From Candidatus Anderseniibacteriota bacterium (GTDB lineage: Bacteria; Patescibacteriota; Andersenbacteria; UBA10190): DNA of 21,310 nt. The position numbers were made by a program, and so were the translations under genes. The notes below the pieces were generated by a model. It did no database searches, was not told the origin of the DNA, and saw only the letters and a list, made by a program, of their open reading frames with translations. Location of the stretch: NCBI GenBank assembly GCA_003229735.1, contig QIFI01000090.1, positions 1 to 21,310 of the forward strand, in the 5' to 3' direction. Positions 6,833 to 14,003 of the stretch are shown here, one piece after another (positions within the stretch are counted from its first letter, which is position 1; every line of letters begins with the position of its first letter).

Positions 6833-8614
6833 ATGAATGAAATGAGTTCCGGGGAACTTAGAGAAAAATATCAAAAATTCTTTATGGGAAAAGGGCATGC
6901 TCGGATACCCAGCGGGCCGCTGGTGCCGGAAAATGATCCATCGGTGTTATTCACGACAGCCGGCATGCATCCGCTGGTGCCTTTTTTGAAGGGCCAGGAG
7001 CATCTTAAGGGCAAGAGATTAACTAATGTACAGATTTGCCTTAGAACAACGGATATAGACGCGGTGGGAGACGGCACTCATAATACGGTGTTTGAAATGT
7101 TAGGCAACTGGTCATTAGGAGATTATTTTAAGCAGGAATCAATCGCTTACAGCTGGGAATTTTTAACTTCGGACGCGTGGCTGGGATTTGATAAGGAAAA
7201 ATTAGCGGTGAGTGTGTTCGGGGGAGACGAGAGCCGGGCTAAGGACGAGGAGTCGGCAAGATATTGGCGGGATGCAGGGATGCCGACAGAGAGAATAGCT
7301 TATTTGGATATACAGGAAAACTGGTGGCCGGCGGGGGGTCAAGCGGAAGGGCCGCAGGGGCCGGATACGGAGATATTTTACTGGACGGGAGAGGAGGAGC
7401 CGCCTCAAGTTTTTGACCCGACAGATGATCGGTGGGTAGAGATCTGGAATAATGTGTTTATGCAGTATGATCGGGATGAAGAGGGAAATTTTTCGGATTT
7501 GGCTCAACAAAATGTTGATACCGGCATGGGTTTGGAGAGAGTGGTCATGGTGCTCAATGGATTGAATAATGTTTATGAGATTGATTCCTATCGGGCTTTA
7601 ATGGACATGATTAGAAATTTGAGCGCCCGGACGGATAAAAAGCAGAGCCGAATTTTAGCTGATCACATTAAGGCGGCGACTTTTATTTTAGGAGACGGCG
7701 GAGGAGTGACGCCCGGCAATACTGAACAGGGATATGTTTTGCGGCGATTGATTAGAAGAGCCGTTCGAGCGGCTGGACAGCTGGAAATTGATGACGCGAG
7801 TAGAGTATTGAAAGAGGGGGCAGTAATGATGATTGATGAGTTTGCGAATGCTTATCCGACATTGGCAGATAATCGAAGTCTGGTGCTGGATGAGCTGGGC
7901 AAAGAAGCGGAGAAATTTAAGGAAACATTGGCGGAAGGATTAAAACATTTTGAGGCTTTGCTAAATCAGTCGATGGCCGGCGATACCATTGATGGCAATT
8001 CGGCTTTTAAGTTGTATGAGACGTACGGCTGGCCAATTGAATTAACCCAGGAAATGGCGGCGGAGCATAAGTTAGCCGTTGATATGGGAGGATTTGAGAA
8101 GGCGGTAAAGAGACATCAGAATATATCCAGAAAGGGAGCAGATAAAAAATTCAAAGGGGGGCTGGCGGATCATAGCGATGAGTCGATAAAATTACATACG
8201 GCTACTCATTTATTGCATCAAGCGCTAAGGGACATATTGGGTGATGGAGTATTGCAGAAGGGGAGCAATATTACGCCGGAAAGATTGCGATTTGATTTCT
8301 CGTACTCAAGGAAGCTGACAGCTGATCAACTGAAACAAGTAGAGGACATGGTTAATTATCAGATTGACCGGAATTTGGCGGTGACCAAGCAAGCGGCCAG
8401 TGTGGCGGAGGCTAAGGAAATGGGAGCGCGGGGATTATTTGAAGACAAGTATGGCGATAAAGTGAACGTGTACAGCATTGGTGAATATTCAAGAGAAATA
8501 TGCGGAGGGCCGCACGCGGCGGCTACTAAAGAGTTGGGGAAATTTAAGATTACCCGGGAAGAATCAGCCGGAGCCGGAATTAGACGAATAAAGGCAGTAT
8601 TAAAACCGGTATAA
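6833..8614 (+). CDS. alaS: Alanyl-tRNA synthetase, short form
   Basis: Charges tRNA-Ala in the cytoplasm. At 593 residues it is much shorter than the usual bacterial enzyme of about 870. The class II catalytic domain occupies about 1-235, with GxGLERVVMVLNG near its end, followed by the tRNA-binding helical region. The editing (SAD) domain has the expected metal ligands H455/H459 (HTATHLLH) and C557/H561 (CGGPH). The protein stops directly after the SAD domain, so the DHHA1/C-Ala module is missing, a truncation I associate with CPR AlaS. The catalytic and editing motifs are intact, so it should be functional. A GGGGAG purine run ends 2 bases before the ATG; a second in-frame ATG (6842) is an alternative start. 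Confidence 0.93.
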   Translation: MNEMSSGELREKYQKFFMGKGHARIPSGPLVPENDPSVLFTTAGMHPLVPFLKGQEHLKGKRLTNVQICLRTTDIDAVGDGTHNTVFEMLGNWSLGDYFKQESIAYSWEFLTSDAWLGFDKEKLAVSVFGGDESRAKDEESARYWRDAGMPTERIAYLDIQENWWPAGGQAEGPQGPDTEIFYWTGEEEPPQVFDPTDDRWVEIWNNVFMQYDRDEEGNFSDLAQQNVDTGMGLERVVMVLNGLNNVYEIDSYRALMDMIRNLSARTDKKQSRILADHIKAATFILGDGGGVTPGNTEQGYVLRRLIRRAVRAAGQLEIDDASRVLKEGAVMMIDEFANAYPTLADNRSLVLDELGKEAEKFKETLAEGLKHFEALLNQSMAGDTIDGNSAFKLYETYGWPIELTQEMAAEHKLAVDMGGFEKAVKRHQNISRKGADKKFKGGLADHSDESIKLHTATHLLHQALRDILGDGVLQKGSNITPERLRFDFSYSRKLTADQLKQVEDMVNYQIDRNLAVTKQAASVAEAKEMGARGLFEDKYGDKVNVYSIGEYSREICGGPHAAATKELGKFKITREESAGAGIRRIKAVLKPV

Positions 8615-8815
8615 TATGTCGGGCCGGTGGTTTGCTGGTAACCTCTCACCGATTGAGGGAGACTTGTTCTTGTTTCTTCCTAATCATAGAGAGAAGAAAG
8701 ATTATGGGAATGACCAATTCCTGATGACCACTCAAATCCATAAACCCCAATGACCACTGGCGAAATCCAAAGGTCAAAATCCAAAGTTTAAATGATTAAA
8801 TGCGACATTGCGACG

Positions 8816-8857
8816 CCCCTCACCCTATCCCTCTCCCCGGCAGGGGAGAGGGGATCC
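8816..8857. repeat. Dispersed CCCTCTCCCC hairpin repeat, fourth copy
   Basis: CCCCTCACCCTAT precedes a perfect 10-bp stem CCCTCTCCCC (8829-8838), loop GGCA and GGGGAGAGGG (8843-8852). It has the same arrangement as the units at 1381-1477 but lacks their GAACGGATTA tail. Confidence 0.85.
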
Positions 8858-8908
8858 CTTAGCGGATGAGCGATTACGTTTCGTGAATTAGTGAAAAATG
8901 TTTTAGAT

Positions 8909-8917
8909 TGGTATAAT
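8909..8917 (+). promoter_or_regulatory. Extended -10 promoter for the baseplate-J-like gene
   Basis: TGG followed by TATAAT (8909-8917) is an extended -10 element; the -35 region is poor. The predicted start is near 8924, which leaves a leader of about 44 bases before the ATG at 8968. Confidence 0.55.
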
Positions 8918-8967
8918 AAAGGTGTTGACAGTATTGGAGTTATCGAGGTTTAGTAAAATTTAGAGAT

Positions 8968-10515
8968 ATGAGTATGCGGGATATTAAATCCAACCAACCG
9001 AATAAGCGAAAGAAGGGGTTGATTCCCAGGGATGATTTTGATAGCGCGGATATGGAGTTGTATGACGTGAATGAGGAAATAAAGGCTAAATCACGGAAGG
9101 AAGTTAAGATAGATCGGGCGATAAGAAAATTAGAGCCGCGGCCCAGGAAAAGGGTAGAGGAAAAGACAATGAAAAGAAGAGATACGAGCTATAAGAAAAA
9201 GATTTCCCAAAAAACAAAGGCGGCCGGAGGGAAGAAGTGGACCGGATCAAAAGTACCGCTAACCAAAATACACGCAGAGTCGGAGATACCGGTATCACAT
9301 GGAGACAAGGATCACAAAAAGTTGAATGGGGAGCTGGAAATAAAAGCCAAAAAATACAAGAGGGTTAAGAAAAACTTTAAGGCTCCGGGTAGAGTCAGGG
9401 TGGGAAAAGGAGAGAGGTGGGCACTGTTATTTATATTTGGATTAGTGGCGCTGGCTGCCGTGGCGGCAGTAGTTATTTTCTTGCCTACCGCTAATGTAGA
9501 GGTGGAGTTAAGAACAGCGCCGCTGTTGGTGGATGAAGAGATAGTGATAGCGGCTGACGGGACCAGTGAAGTAGTGCCGGGCACCGCTTTTTGGCGGGAA
9601 GTTGAGGTGACTGAAGATTACGCGGTTCAAAATAAGGAAATGGTTGGGAGTAAAGCTGGGGGGACAGTGACGTTGATTAATAACACGGTGGATGAACAGC
9701 CAATCAGAGAACGAAGCCGGCTGGTGACGGCGGACGGGCAATTATTCTATATGCTTAAACATGCTATTTTGCCGGCCAAGTCCAGCGCGGAAGTGAAGGT
9801 GGAGGCGGCAGAAGCTGGTGAGGAGGGGAATATTTCAGCCCAGAGACTTAATTTTGTTGGTTTGGATGAGGCATCGCAAAAACTGGTATACGCGGAAGCC
9901 AGCCAGGAGCTGTCGGGCGGAAGTGGAGAAGAAATTTCAGTGGTGGCGGAAAGTGACATCAAGGCGGCTAAAGATGAAGCGGCCAAGGCGGCTCGAGGAG
10001 AAGCGGAGACGGCTATTAAGAACGAGTTACCGGATGGATGGTCATTATTGGATGAAAGCTGGACGGCGGAAATTGGAGATTTAACGACCGAGGCGGAAGC
10101 GGGCCAGAAAACAGCATCATTTGGATATACGGCTAAAGTAACTATCAGAGTGATGGGATATGAGCAGGAAGTGCTGCAGGAAAAGTTAAGAGCGGAGCTG
10201 GAAAGTCAACTGGATGAGAAATTTATGCTTTTCCCCGGGCAGATTTCGTATTCCAAGTCGGTGAAGGATATAGATTGGGAGAAAGGGCGGGCAATATTGT
10301 CGACGAGAGTGACGCATACGACAATTGCCAGATTATCACTGGATAGTTTGCGGTCAAAAGTGGCAGGCAGATCGATCAAGGAAACGCAGGAATATCTGGA
10401 AGGACTGCCGGGCGTAAGAATGGTTAAAATAGAGACCTGGCCGTTTTGGGTAAATTCTATTCCCCGGATTGAAAAAAGAGTAACACTGGAATTGAAACCG
10501 GAAAGACAGCCTTAG
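8968..10515 (+). CDS. Single-pass membrane protein with baseplate-J-like outer part
   Basis: A 515-residue protein. Residues 1-150 are strongly basic and lysine/arginine-rich, presumably cytoplasmic. One hydrophobic helix follows (about 152-173, ending VVIFLP), then about 340 residues predicted outside the membrane. The outer part contains the pattern GGTVTLINNTV...RSRLVTADGQLFY...AEVKVEAAEAGEEGN, which resembles the fragment that CPR annotations name baseplate J-like; here it is more likely a beta-rich cell-surface module than a phage part. An Ala/Glu/Lys-rich helical stretch lies at about 330-350. No enzymatic motif was seen. Function unknown. It is followed by a short TAGTNNG heptamer stretch and another single-pass membrane protein. 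Confidence 0.65.
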   Translation: MSMRDIKSNQPNKRKKGLIPRDDFDSADMELYDVNEEIKAKSRKEVKIDRAIRKLEPRPRKRVEEKTMKRRDTSYKKKISQKTKAAGGKKWTGSKVPLTKIHAESEIPVSHGDKDHKKLNGELEIKAKKYKRVKKNFKAPGRVRVGKGERWALLFIFGLVALAAVAAVVIFLPTANVEVELRTAPLLVDEEIVIAADGTSEVVPGTAFWREVEVTEDYAVQNKEMVGSKAGGTVTLINNTVDEQPIRERSRLVTADGQLFYMLKHAILPAKSSAEVKVEAAEAGEEGNISAQRLNFVGLDEASQKLVYAEASQELSGGSGEEISVVAESDIKAAKDEAAKAARGEAETAIKNELPDGWSLLDESWTAEIGDLTTEAEAGQKTASFGYTAKVTIRVMGYEQEVLQEKLRAELESQLDEKFMLFPGQISYSKSVKDIDWEKGRAILSTRVTHTTIARLSLDSLRSKVAGRSIKETQEYLEGLPGVRMVKIETWPFWVNSIPRIEKRVTLELKPERQP

Positions 10516-10522
10516 TTAGTGG

Positions 10523-10550
10523 TAGTTTGTAGTGAGTAGTTGGTAGTTTG
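10523..10550. repeat. TAGTNNG heptamer stretch after a stop codon
   Basis: Four heptamers TAGTTTG, TAGTGAG, TAGTTGG, TAGTTTG lie in register just after the TAG stop at 10513. The 17-mer TAGTTTGTAGTGAGTAG (10523-10539) recurs exactly at 13157-13173, just after the rpmJ stop. They look related to the TAACTRG array at 5933. Confidence 0.75.
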
Positions 10551-10625
10551 TGATTTTGATGGGGAAAGTTATAGATTGATAAGACTGGTTACGTGTCATT
10601 TATCTAGTAGTAAGTTATTGTTAGG

Positions 10626-10634
10626 TGTTATATT
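10626..10634 (+). promoter_or_regulatory. Extended -10 promoter, near-leaderless
   Basis: TGT followed by TATATT (10626-10634) predicts a start at about 10641, only about 4 bases before the ATG at 10645. There is no convincing -35 box. Confidence 0.45.
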
Positions 10635-10644
10635 ATATCCAACA

Positions 10645-12123
10645 ATGGTCAATAAGATACCAAATAAAGACACTTATAAAGAAATAGATGACGGTAAAGA
10701 GGTTCCGACGCAATCGGAGCCATCCACTACGTCGGATAAGAATAGAGGAGAACCGTCGTTGGAGTCTGCTCAGTCAGAATTAGACGCTAATGAGAAAAGC
10801 AAGACGGTAAGAGCTGTTGTTGTGGTGGTAGTTGCTGTTTTGGGACTGGGAATTATTTTCTGGATGAGAGGTAATCTAGAAACTTCTGTAGACAAGGGTA
10901 TCCAAAACGAGCAAGATAAAGCAACTGGGTTTGATGGCAGGATAAAGTTACATACTGGCCAGTTGCCAAGCCTCGCAGAATTTTCAGAAAGGCGAGCCTA
11001 TATCAATCCGAAAATTATTGATGCTCAGTCAGGTGTTGTTATGCCTGGGCTGCCTGATGAGTATTATGAGCCGGACAACATAGAGAAAAGCTATCAGGAT
11101 GGTGTTTGGTATGAGGCCGACAGAGATTTACCAGAGCATCATCGGCGATACAACGATTTTCTTTCTGTGCGGGAACAATTTGGAAAGGTTGATACTCTTC
11201 GTATTGGTGAGGCCACACCAACCGGGACAAGGGTAGTAGTTAATACTATTGTAAGCAGTGATGAGAATGTTTTTCTTGTACAGGTTGGAATTGAGGAGTT
11301 TAGGGATACAGATGCAGGTTATCCGTTTGGTTTTCCATTTACACTAGCTGAAGATTATGAGTGTAATCTAGCAGAGTTGACGTGCACTGAGACTGACATT
11401 TTGAAAAAAGCCGATGCGTATATGGCCACTAATGATGTAACTTCCGAGACTAGTCTCGTGTTTACCTTTTGGCATTTTTGGAATAGGGAAGGCAATAATC
11501 TCATTGGCTATCGTTCGGGGGAAGGGGCTAGTCCTGACGTAATCTATATGTACTATCCGTTGCGTGGGGAGCACATAGAGACAGGCGGTGAAGGTACGAG
11601 AGGACTTGATTTTAGTCCCTCAATGCAGAGGATGATGATTATAGACGCAGGGGGGATGATTACGACATATGATATACGGAATGATTTTACCCAGCTTCAG
11701 AAGGCTAGCTCATCAAATCTGAAGGAATTTTTTGAATATCCTTACAGCGACTACAGTGCTCCGCTTAGTAGCTACAGGAAAATTTGGTCACAAGATGAGG
11801 GAGTAGTATATTTTGTTGACCCAAGACAAGGCCAGTCATCTGAAGTACGCATATTTTCACATCAAATAGACACAGGTGTTACGGATAGGCTTATAGATGC
11901 TACCCCCCTATATGAATTGCCCAGGGCTCACGCCCAGAGTATTGAGGATGTGCAACTTCAGCCGATTGGACCTGAGTTGTCACGAAGTGGTCGCTATCTT
12001 CACTATTATCTCTGGCCAGTTGGTCGGTCTCACGAAGAAACAGAAGTGACACACGTCATTATTGACATGTTTGATGAGAACAAGGCAAAGCAAATTACTT
12101 CTCAAAAACCGGAGAGTAATTGA
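10645..12123 (+). CDS. Single-pass membrane protein of unknown function
   Basis: A 492-residue protein from the ATG at 10645. The frame extends upstream to a GTG at 10540, but those 35 codons overlap repeat DNA and the promoter-like box. There is a hydrophilic Ser/Glu/Lys-rich N-terminus of about 53 residues, a Val-rich helix (about 54-75) and then about 415 residues predicted outside. I recognise no domain; patterns such as GLDFSPSMQRMMIIDAGG and KIWSQDEGVVYFVD are reminiscent of beta-propeller repeats and may place it near the PEGA/propeller protein at 17206-18561. Its codon use is more even and less purine-loaded than that of neighbouring genes, which suggests weaker expression or later acquisition. 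Confidence 0.6.
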   Translation: MVNKIPNKDTYKEIDDGKEVPTQSEPSTTSDKNRGEPSLESAQSELDANEKSKTVRAVVVVVVAVLGLGIIFWMRGNLETSVDKGIQNEQDKATGFDGRIKLHTGQLPSLAEFSERRAYINPKIIDAQSGVVMPGLPDEYYEPDNIEKSYQDGVWYEADRDLPEHHRRYNDFLSVREQFGKVDTLRIGEATPTGTRVVVNTIVSSDENVFLVQVGIEEFRDTDAGYPFGFPFTLAEDYECNLAELTCTETDILKKADAYMATNDVTSETSLVFTFWHFWNREGNNLIGYRSGEGASPDVIYMYYPLRGEHIETGGEGTRGLDFSPSMQRMMIIDAGGMITTYDIRNDFTQLQKASSSNLKEFFEYPYSDYSAPLSSYRKIWSQDEGVVYFVDPRQGQSSEVRIFSHQIDTGVTDRLIDATPLYELPRAHAQSIEDVQLQPIGPELSRSGRYLHYYLWPVGRSHEETEVTHVIIDMFDENKAKQITSQKPESN

Positions 12124-12139
12124 TACCGTAAACTTTTAG

Positions 12140-12481
12140 TGTGTAACCAATTTAAAACGGGACGGCGTGAAATGAGAATATCATTAACAATTAACGCCAT
12201 CCCTTATGAAGAAACATACTACAGCTGTGCCCGAGCTGGCCAGCCAAAAAGAGCTCAACTAATTTTTACCCAATAACTTATTTATAGCGTCGAATCAACT
12301 CAGTAGTTTGGGTGTGAGAGTAGCCAGTCATTTTTCTAATGTAGGCCTTAACTACTCCCCGTTCTTTTTTAGTTAATCCCCAATAACAGGTAGCTCTAAG
12401 TAATTGTTCAATCCACGAGTAGGCTTCAGTTTTGTTAGTGGCCTTAAAACTTAAGAGTTTGGATGAGACTGGTTATTGACA
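12140..12481 (-). mobile_element. Decayed insertion sequence remnant (IS481/IS3-like)
   Basis: About 342 bases bounded by TGTGTAACCA (12140-12149) and, inverted, TGTCAATAACCA (12481-12470 on the minus strand), so the ends share TGT..TAACCA. Inside is the N-terminal part of a transposase on the minus strand, while most of the element, including any catalytic core, is missing. A GGGAYGGCGT inverted repeat lies near the left end (12159-12168/12194-12203). No clear target duplication remains. Confidence 0.5.
12278..12472 (-). pseudogene. Transposase N-terminal fragment
   Basis: The minus-strand frame between stops at 12473-12475 and 12278-12280 reads 64 residues with the segments TEAYSWIEQLLRA, GLTKKERGVVKAYI and KMTGYSHTQTTELIRRYK. 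I recognise these as the usual helical N-terminus of integrase-core (DDE) transposases common in CPR genomes. There is no start codon before the first conserved segment, and translation ends directly after the TGYS..Q..LI.RY helix, so the DNA-binding and DDE domains are lost. Clearly a relic. Confidence 0.6.
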
Positions 12482-12588
12482 AAAATAAGGGGATGGAGTA
12501 GGTTAGAGGCACGCACGACTAGACTTTGGGAATGCAGGTGCGGGAGTAGTTTTGTAGTATTCCCGGTTTGTGCGCGGGGTTTTTTTAT
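12476..12588 (+). ncRNA. Attenuator-like hairpin transcript upstream of infA
   Basis: A consensus -35 TTGACA (12476-12481) sits in the end of the insertion-sequence relic, facing outward; the hexamer at 17 bases, TAGGTT, is a poor -10. Downstream, GGGAAT (12528-12533) can pair with ATTCCC (12559-12564), while CCCG (12562-12565) can pair with CGGG (12575-12578), which is followed by seven T residues (12580-12586). The two stems share bases and exclude each other, as in an attenuator. No known RNA family is recognised. Confidence 0.35.
12561..12586 (+). terminator. Intrinsic terminator candidate
   Basis: Short stem TCCCG/CGGGG with a 9-base loop, followed by TTTTTTT. It lies about 230 bases before infA and would separate the insertion-sequence relic from the translation cluster unless the alternative stem forms. 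Confidence 0.5.
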
Positions 12589-12611
12589 GTAAGTAACTTA
12601 ATAATCTTGGC

Positions 12612-12826
12612 TAAGCCACCGTCTTAAAATAACTTAACCATCTCTCGCCCACTATGCACCAATCTACAACTTTTCCTCAATCAATAAACATTCACTGTAG
12701 TTATACTACAGCTCATATTTCTCGCACTGTGCGCAGTACTAGCGCTGAGGCGCGTCGCATCGGAAAAGCTGTATCTTGGCACATATTGAACGAGATATGA
12801 ATAAGTTATTTTAAGGCGGTGGCTAA
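12612..12826 (+). mobile_element. MITE copy A, inserted at the infA start
   Basis: The element proper is 12615-12823 (209 bp), flanked by direct TAA at 12612-12614 and 12824-12826. The 33-bp terminal inverted repeats (12615-12647/12791-12823) begin GCCACCGYCTTAAAATAAC and differ at four positions. The interior holds a 7-bp stem, CTGTAGT-TAT-ACTACAG, and is almost identical to copy B (15535-15711), except that 38 bp here (12724-12761) replace 6 bp there. The TWA duplication and G-initial ends suggest mobilisation by an IS5-family (IS1031/ISL2-type) transposase; none is encoded in the window. Confidence 0.88.
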
Positions 12827-13037
12827 AAACGACACGGTGGAGATTGAGGGGAAGGTAAGTGAGGCACTGCCAAATACTCAATTTAGAGTTGATTTGGATA
12901 GCGGGCAAGAAGTTATAGCTCATCTAAGCGGCAAAATGCGGATACACAGGATTAGGATATTGCCGGGAGATCGGGTAAAAGTGGCTTTATCCCCCTATGA
13001 TTTAACGAAGGGTCGGATAGTGTTAAGAATGGAATAA
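12819..13037 (+). CDS. infA: Translation initiation factor IF-1
   Basis: A 72-residue single OB-fold protein that binds the 30S A site during initiation. The sequence runs AKNDTVEIEGKVSEALPN and later RILPGDRVKV, as in IF-1, with no truncation. The start is GTG at 12819, preceded by AAGG at 12813-12816. That GTG and the first two bases of the Ala codon lie in the terminal inverted repeat of MITE copy A, so the present start codon is supplied by the mobile element. Removing the element with one TAA copy restores TTG GCT AAA AAC. It is first in the cluster; rpmJ starts 3 bases after its stop. Confidence 0.95.
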   Translation: MAKNDTVEIEGKVSEALPNTQFRVDLDSGQEVIAHLSGKMRIHRIRILPGDRVKVALSPYDLTKGRIVLRME

Positions 13038-13039
13038 TA

Positions 13040-13153
13040 ATGAAAGTACAAACATCGGTAAAAAAAATGTGTATGAAATGCCGAGTAATGCGTCGAAAAG
13101 GACGAGTGGTGGTGAGTTGTGAAAACCCAAAACATAAACAGAGACAAGGGTGA
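13040..13153 (+). CDS. rpmJ: 50S ribosomal protein L36
   Basis: A 37-residue protein beginning MKVQTSVKKMCMKCRVMRRK. The zinc ligands C11, C14, C27 and H32 are all present, so this is the zinc-binding form. It starts 3 bases after the infA stop and ends with TGA. Normal length for the family; part of the infA-rpmJ-rpsM-rpsK-rpsD-rpoA-rplQ order. Confidence 0.95.
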   Translation: MKVQTSVKKMCMKCRVMRRKGRVVVSCENPKHKQRQG

Positions 13154-13156
13154 TGT

Positions 13157-13173
13157 TAGTTTGTAGTGAGTAG
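13157..13173. repeat. Second copy of the TAGTTTGTAGTGAGTAG 17-mer
   Basis: Identical to 10523-10539 and likewise placed 3 bases after a stop codon (rpmJ TGA at 13151-13153). It is the only sizeable sequence in the 41-base gap before rpsM. Confidence 0.75.
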
Positions 13174-13194
13174 ATTTATAGTTAAAGATTATAT

Positions 13195-13587
13195 ATGCCG
13201 GTGAGAATTAGCGGGGTAAATTTACCAGAGAAGAAAAGAATCGTGATTGGGTTGACGAGCATTTATGGGATTGGTAAATCAGAAAGCCAGAAGATTTTGA
13301 AGCGAGTAAAAATTAGTGAAGAGGTGATGGTAAGAGATTTGAGTTCGAGCGAGGGTAAGGATTTGCGCGATTTCATTGAAAATAATGTAAAAGTTGAAGG
13401 AGACTTGCGGCGAGAGGTGGCCACGAATATTAAGCATATGAAGGACGTGGGGACTTATCGGGGATTGAGACACACCAGAAATTTACCAGTGAGAGGACAG
13501 AGGACGAAGACGAACTCAAGGACGGTGCGGGGTAACGTGCGCCGGACGGCCGGCAGCGGCAGAAGGTCGGCTAGCGAGAAAACATAA
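13195..13587 (+). CDS. rpsM: 30S ribosomal protein S13
   Basis: A 130-residue small-subunit head protein at the subunit interface. It starts MPVRISGVNLPEKKRI, contains the helix-hairpin-helix YGIGKSESQKIL and the conserved GTYRGLRHTRNLPVRGQRTKTNSRT tail segment, and ends in a basic extension. Length is normal, slightly longer at the C-terminus. The ATG at 13195 follows an AT-rich gap without a clear Shine-Dalgarno. Confidence 0.97.
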   Translation: MPVRISGVNLPEKKRIVIGLTSIYGIGKSESQKILKRVKISEEVMVRDLSSSEGKDLRDFIENNVKVEGDLRREVATNIKHMKDVGTYRGLRHTRNLPVRGQRTKTNSRTVRGNVRRTAGSGRRSASEKT

Positions 13588-13612
13588 AGGTTAATTGAAA
13601 TCAGTAGGGATT

Positions 13613-14002
13613 ATGGCTACTACAAGTGTCAAAAAAAAGAAAAAGATTCGGCAGAAAGTGCGGCAGGGGAAGATTTATATTCAAGCTACGTACAACAATA
13701 CAATTATATCGGTAACGGATTTGAAGGGGAACGTGATTGCCCAAAGCAGTGCCGGCCGAGTTGGTTTTAGCGGCACCAGAAAAGCTACTCCGTACGCGGC
13801 CCAGCAGGCAGTGGCTGATGTGGTAGAGAAAGTGAAGCCTTATGGGCTGGAAGAGGCGGCGGTGTATGTGAAAGGTATTGGCGGATCGAGAGAAGCGGCT
13901 ATTAGATCATTAAATGTGGGCGGGTTGTCACTGTCTACTATAAAGGACATTACCCCAATTCCTCATAATGGGGTGAGAGCGCCTAAAAAAAGGAGGGTCT
14001 AA
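13613..14002 (+). CDS. rpsK: 30S ribosomal protein S11
   Basis: A 129-residue platform protein. It begins MATTSVKKKKKIRQKV and has the family core YNNTIISVTDLKGNVIAQSSAG and the C-terminal signature HNGVRAPKKRRV. The frame is open up to a TTG at 13595, but the ATG at 13613 fits the family N-terminus and has AGGG 4 bases upstream (13606-13609). It lies 25 bases after rpsM and 1 base before rpsD. Confidence 0.97.
   Translation: MATTSVKKKKKIRQKVRQGKIYIQATYNNTIISVTDLKGNVIAQSSAGRVGFSGTRKATPYAAQQAVADVVEKVKPYGLEEAAVYVKGIGGSREAAIRSLNVGGLSLSTIKDITPIPHNGVRAPKKRRV
13991..13996 (+). promoter_or_regulatory. Strong Shine-Dalgarno of rpsD
   Basis: AGGAGG lies inside the rpsK 3' end, 7 bases before the rpsD ATG at 14004. 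It is the best host ribosome binding site in the cluster and shows that anti-Shine-Dalgarno-based initiation is used, alongside the apparent leaderless starts elsewhere. Confidence 0.85.
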
Positions 14003-14003
14003 T

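Larger units (their letters stand above)
8615..8967. other. Intergenic region with degenerate repeats
   Basis: About 350 bases without a recognisable gene. It contains loose repeats of TGACCA and AAATCCAAA words (about 8711-8790), one CCCTC-type hairpin (8816-8857) and the promoter of the next gene (8909-8917). Confidence 0.7.

Noticed and set aside
8925..8956. TTGACA at 8925 as the promoter of the 8968 gene
   Set aside because: The nearest -10-like boxes give spacers of 20 or 23 bases; the extended -10 at 8909-8917 is better.
9818..10084. 88-residue forward frame
   Set aside because: Lies wholly inside the baseplate-J-like gene in another frame, with low-complexity Arg/Lys sequence.
10540..10644. 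Upstream GTG extension of the membrane protein
   Set aside because: It overlaps heptamer repeat DNA and a promoter-like box; the ATG at 10645 gives a normal hydrophilic N-terminus.
12206..12262. 18-residue forward frame MKKHTTAVPELASQKELN
   Set aside because: Sits inside the insertion-sequence relic with no ribosome binding site; no support beyond open length.
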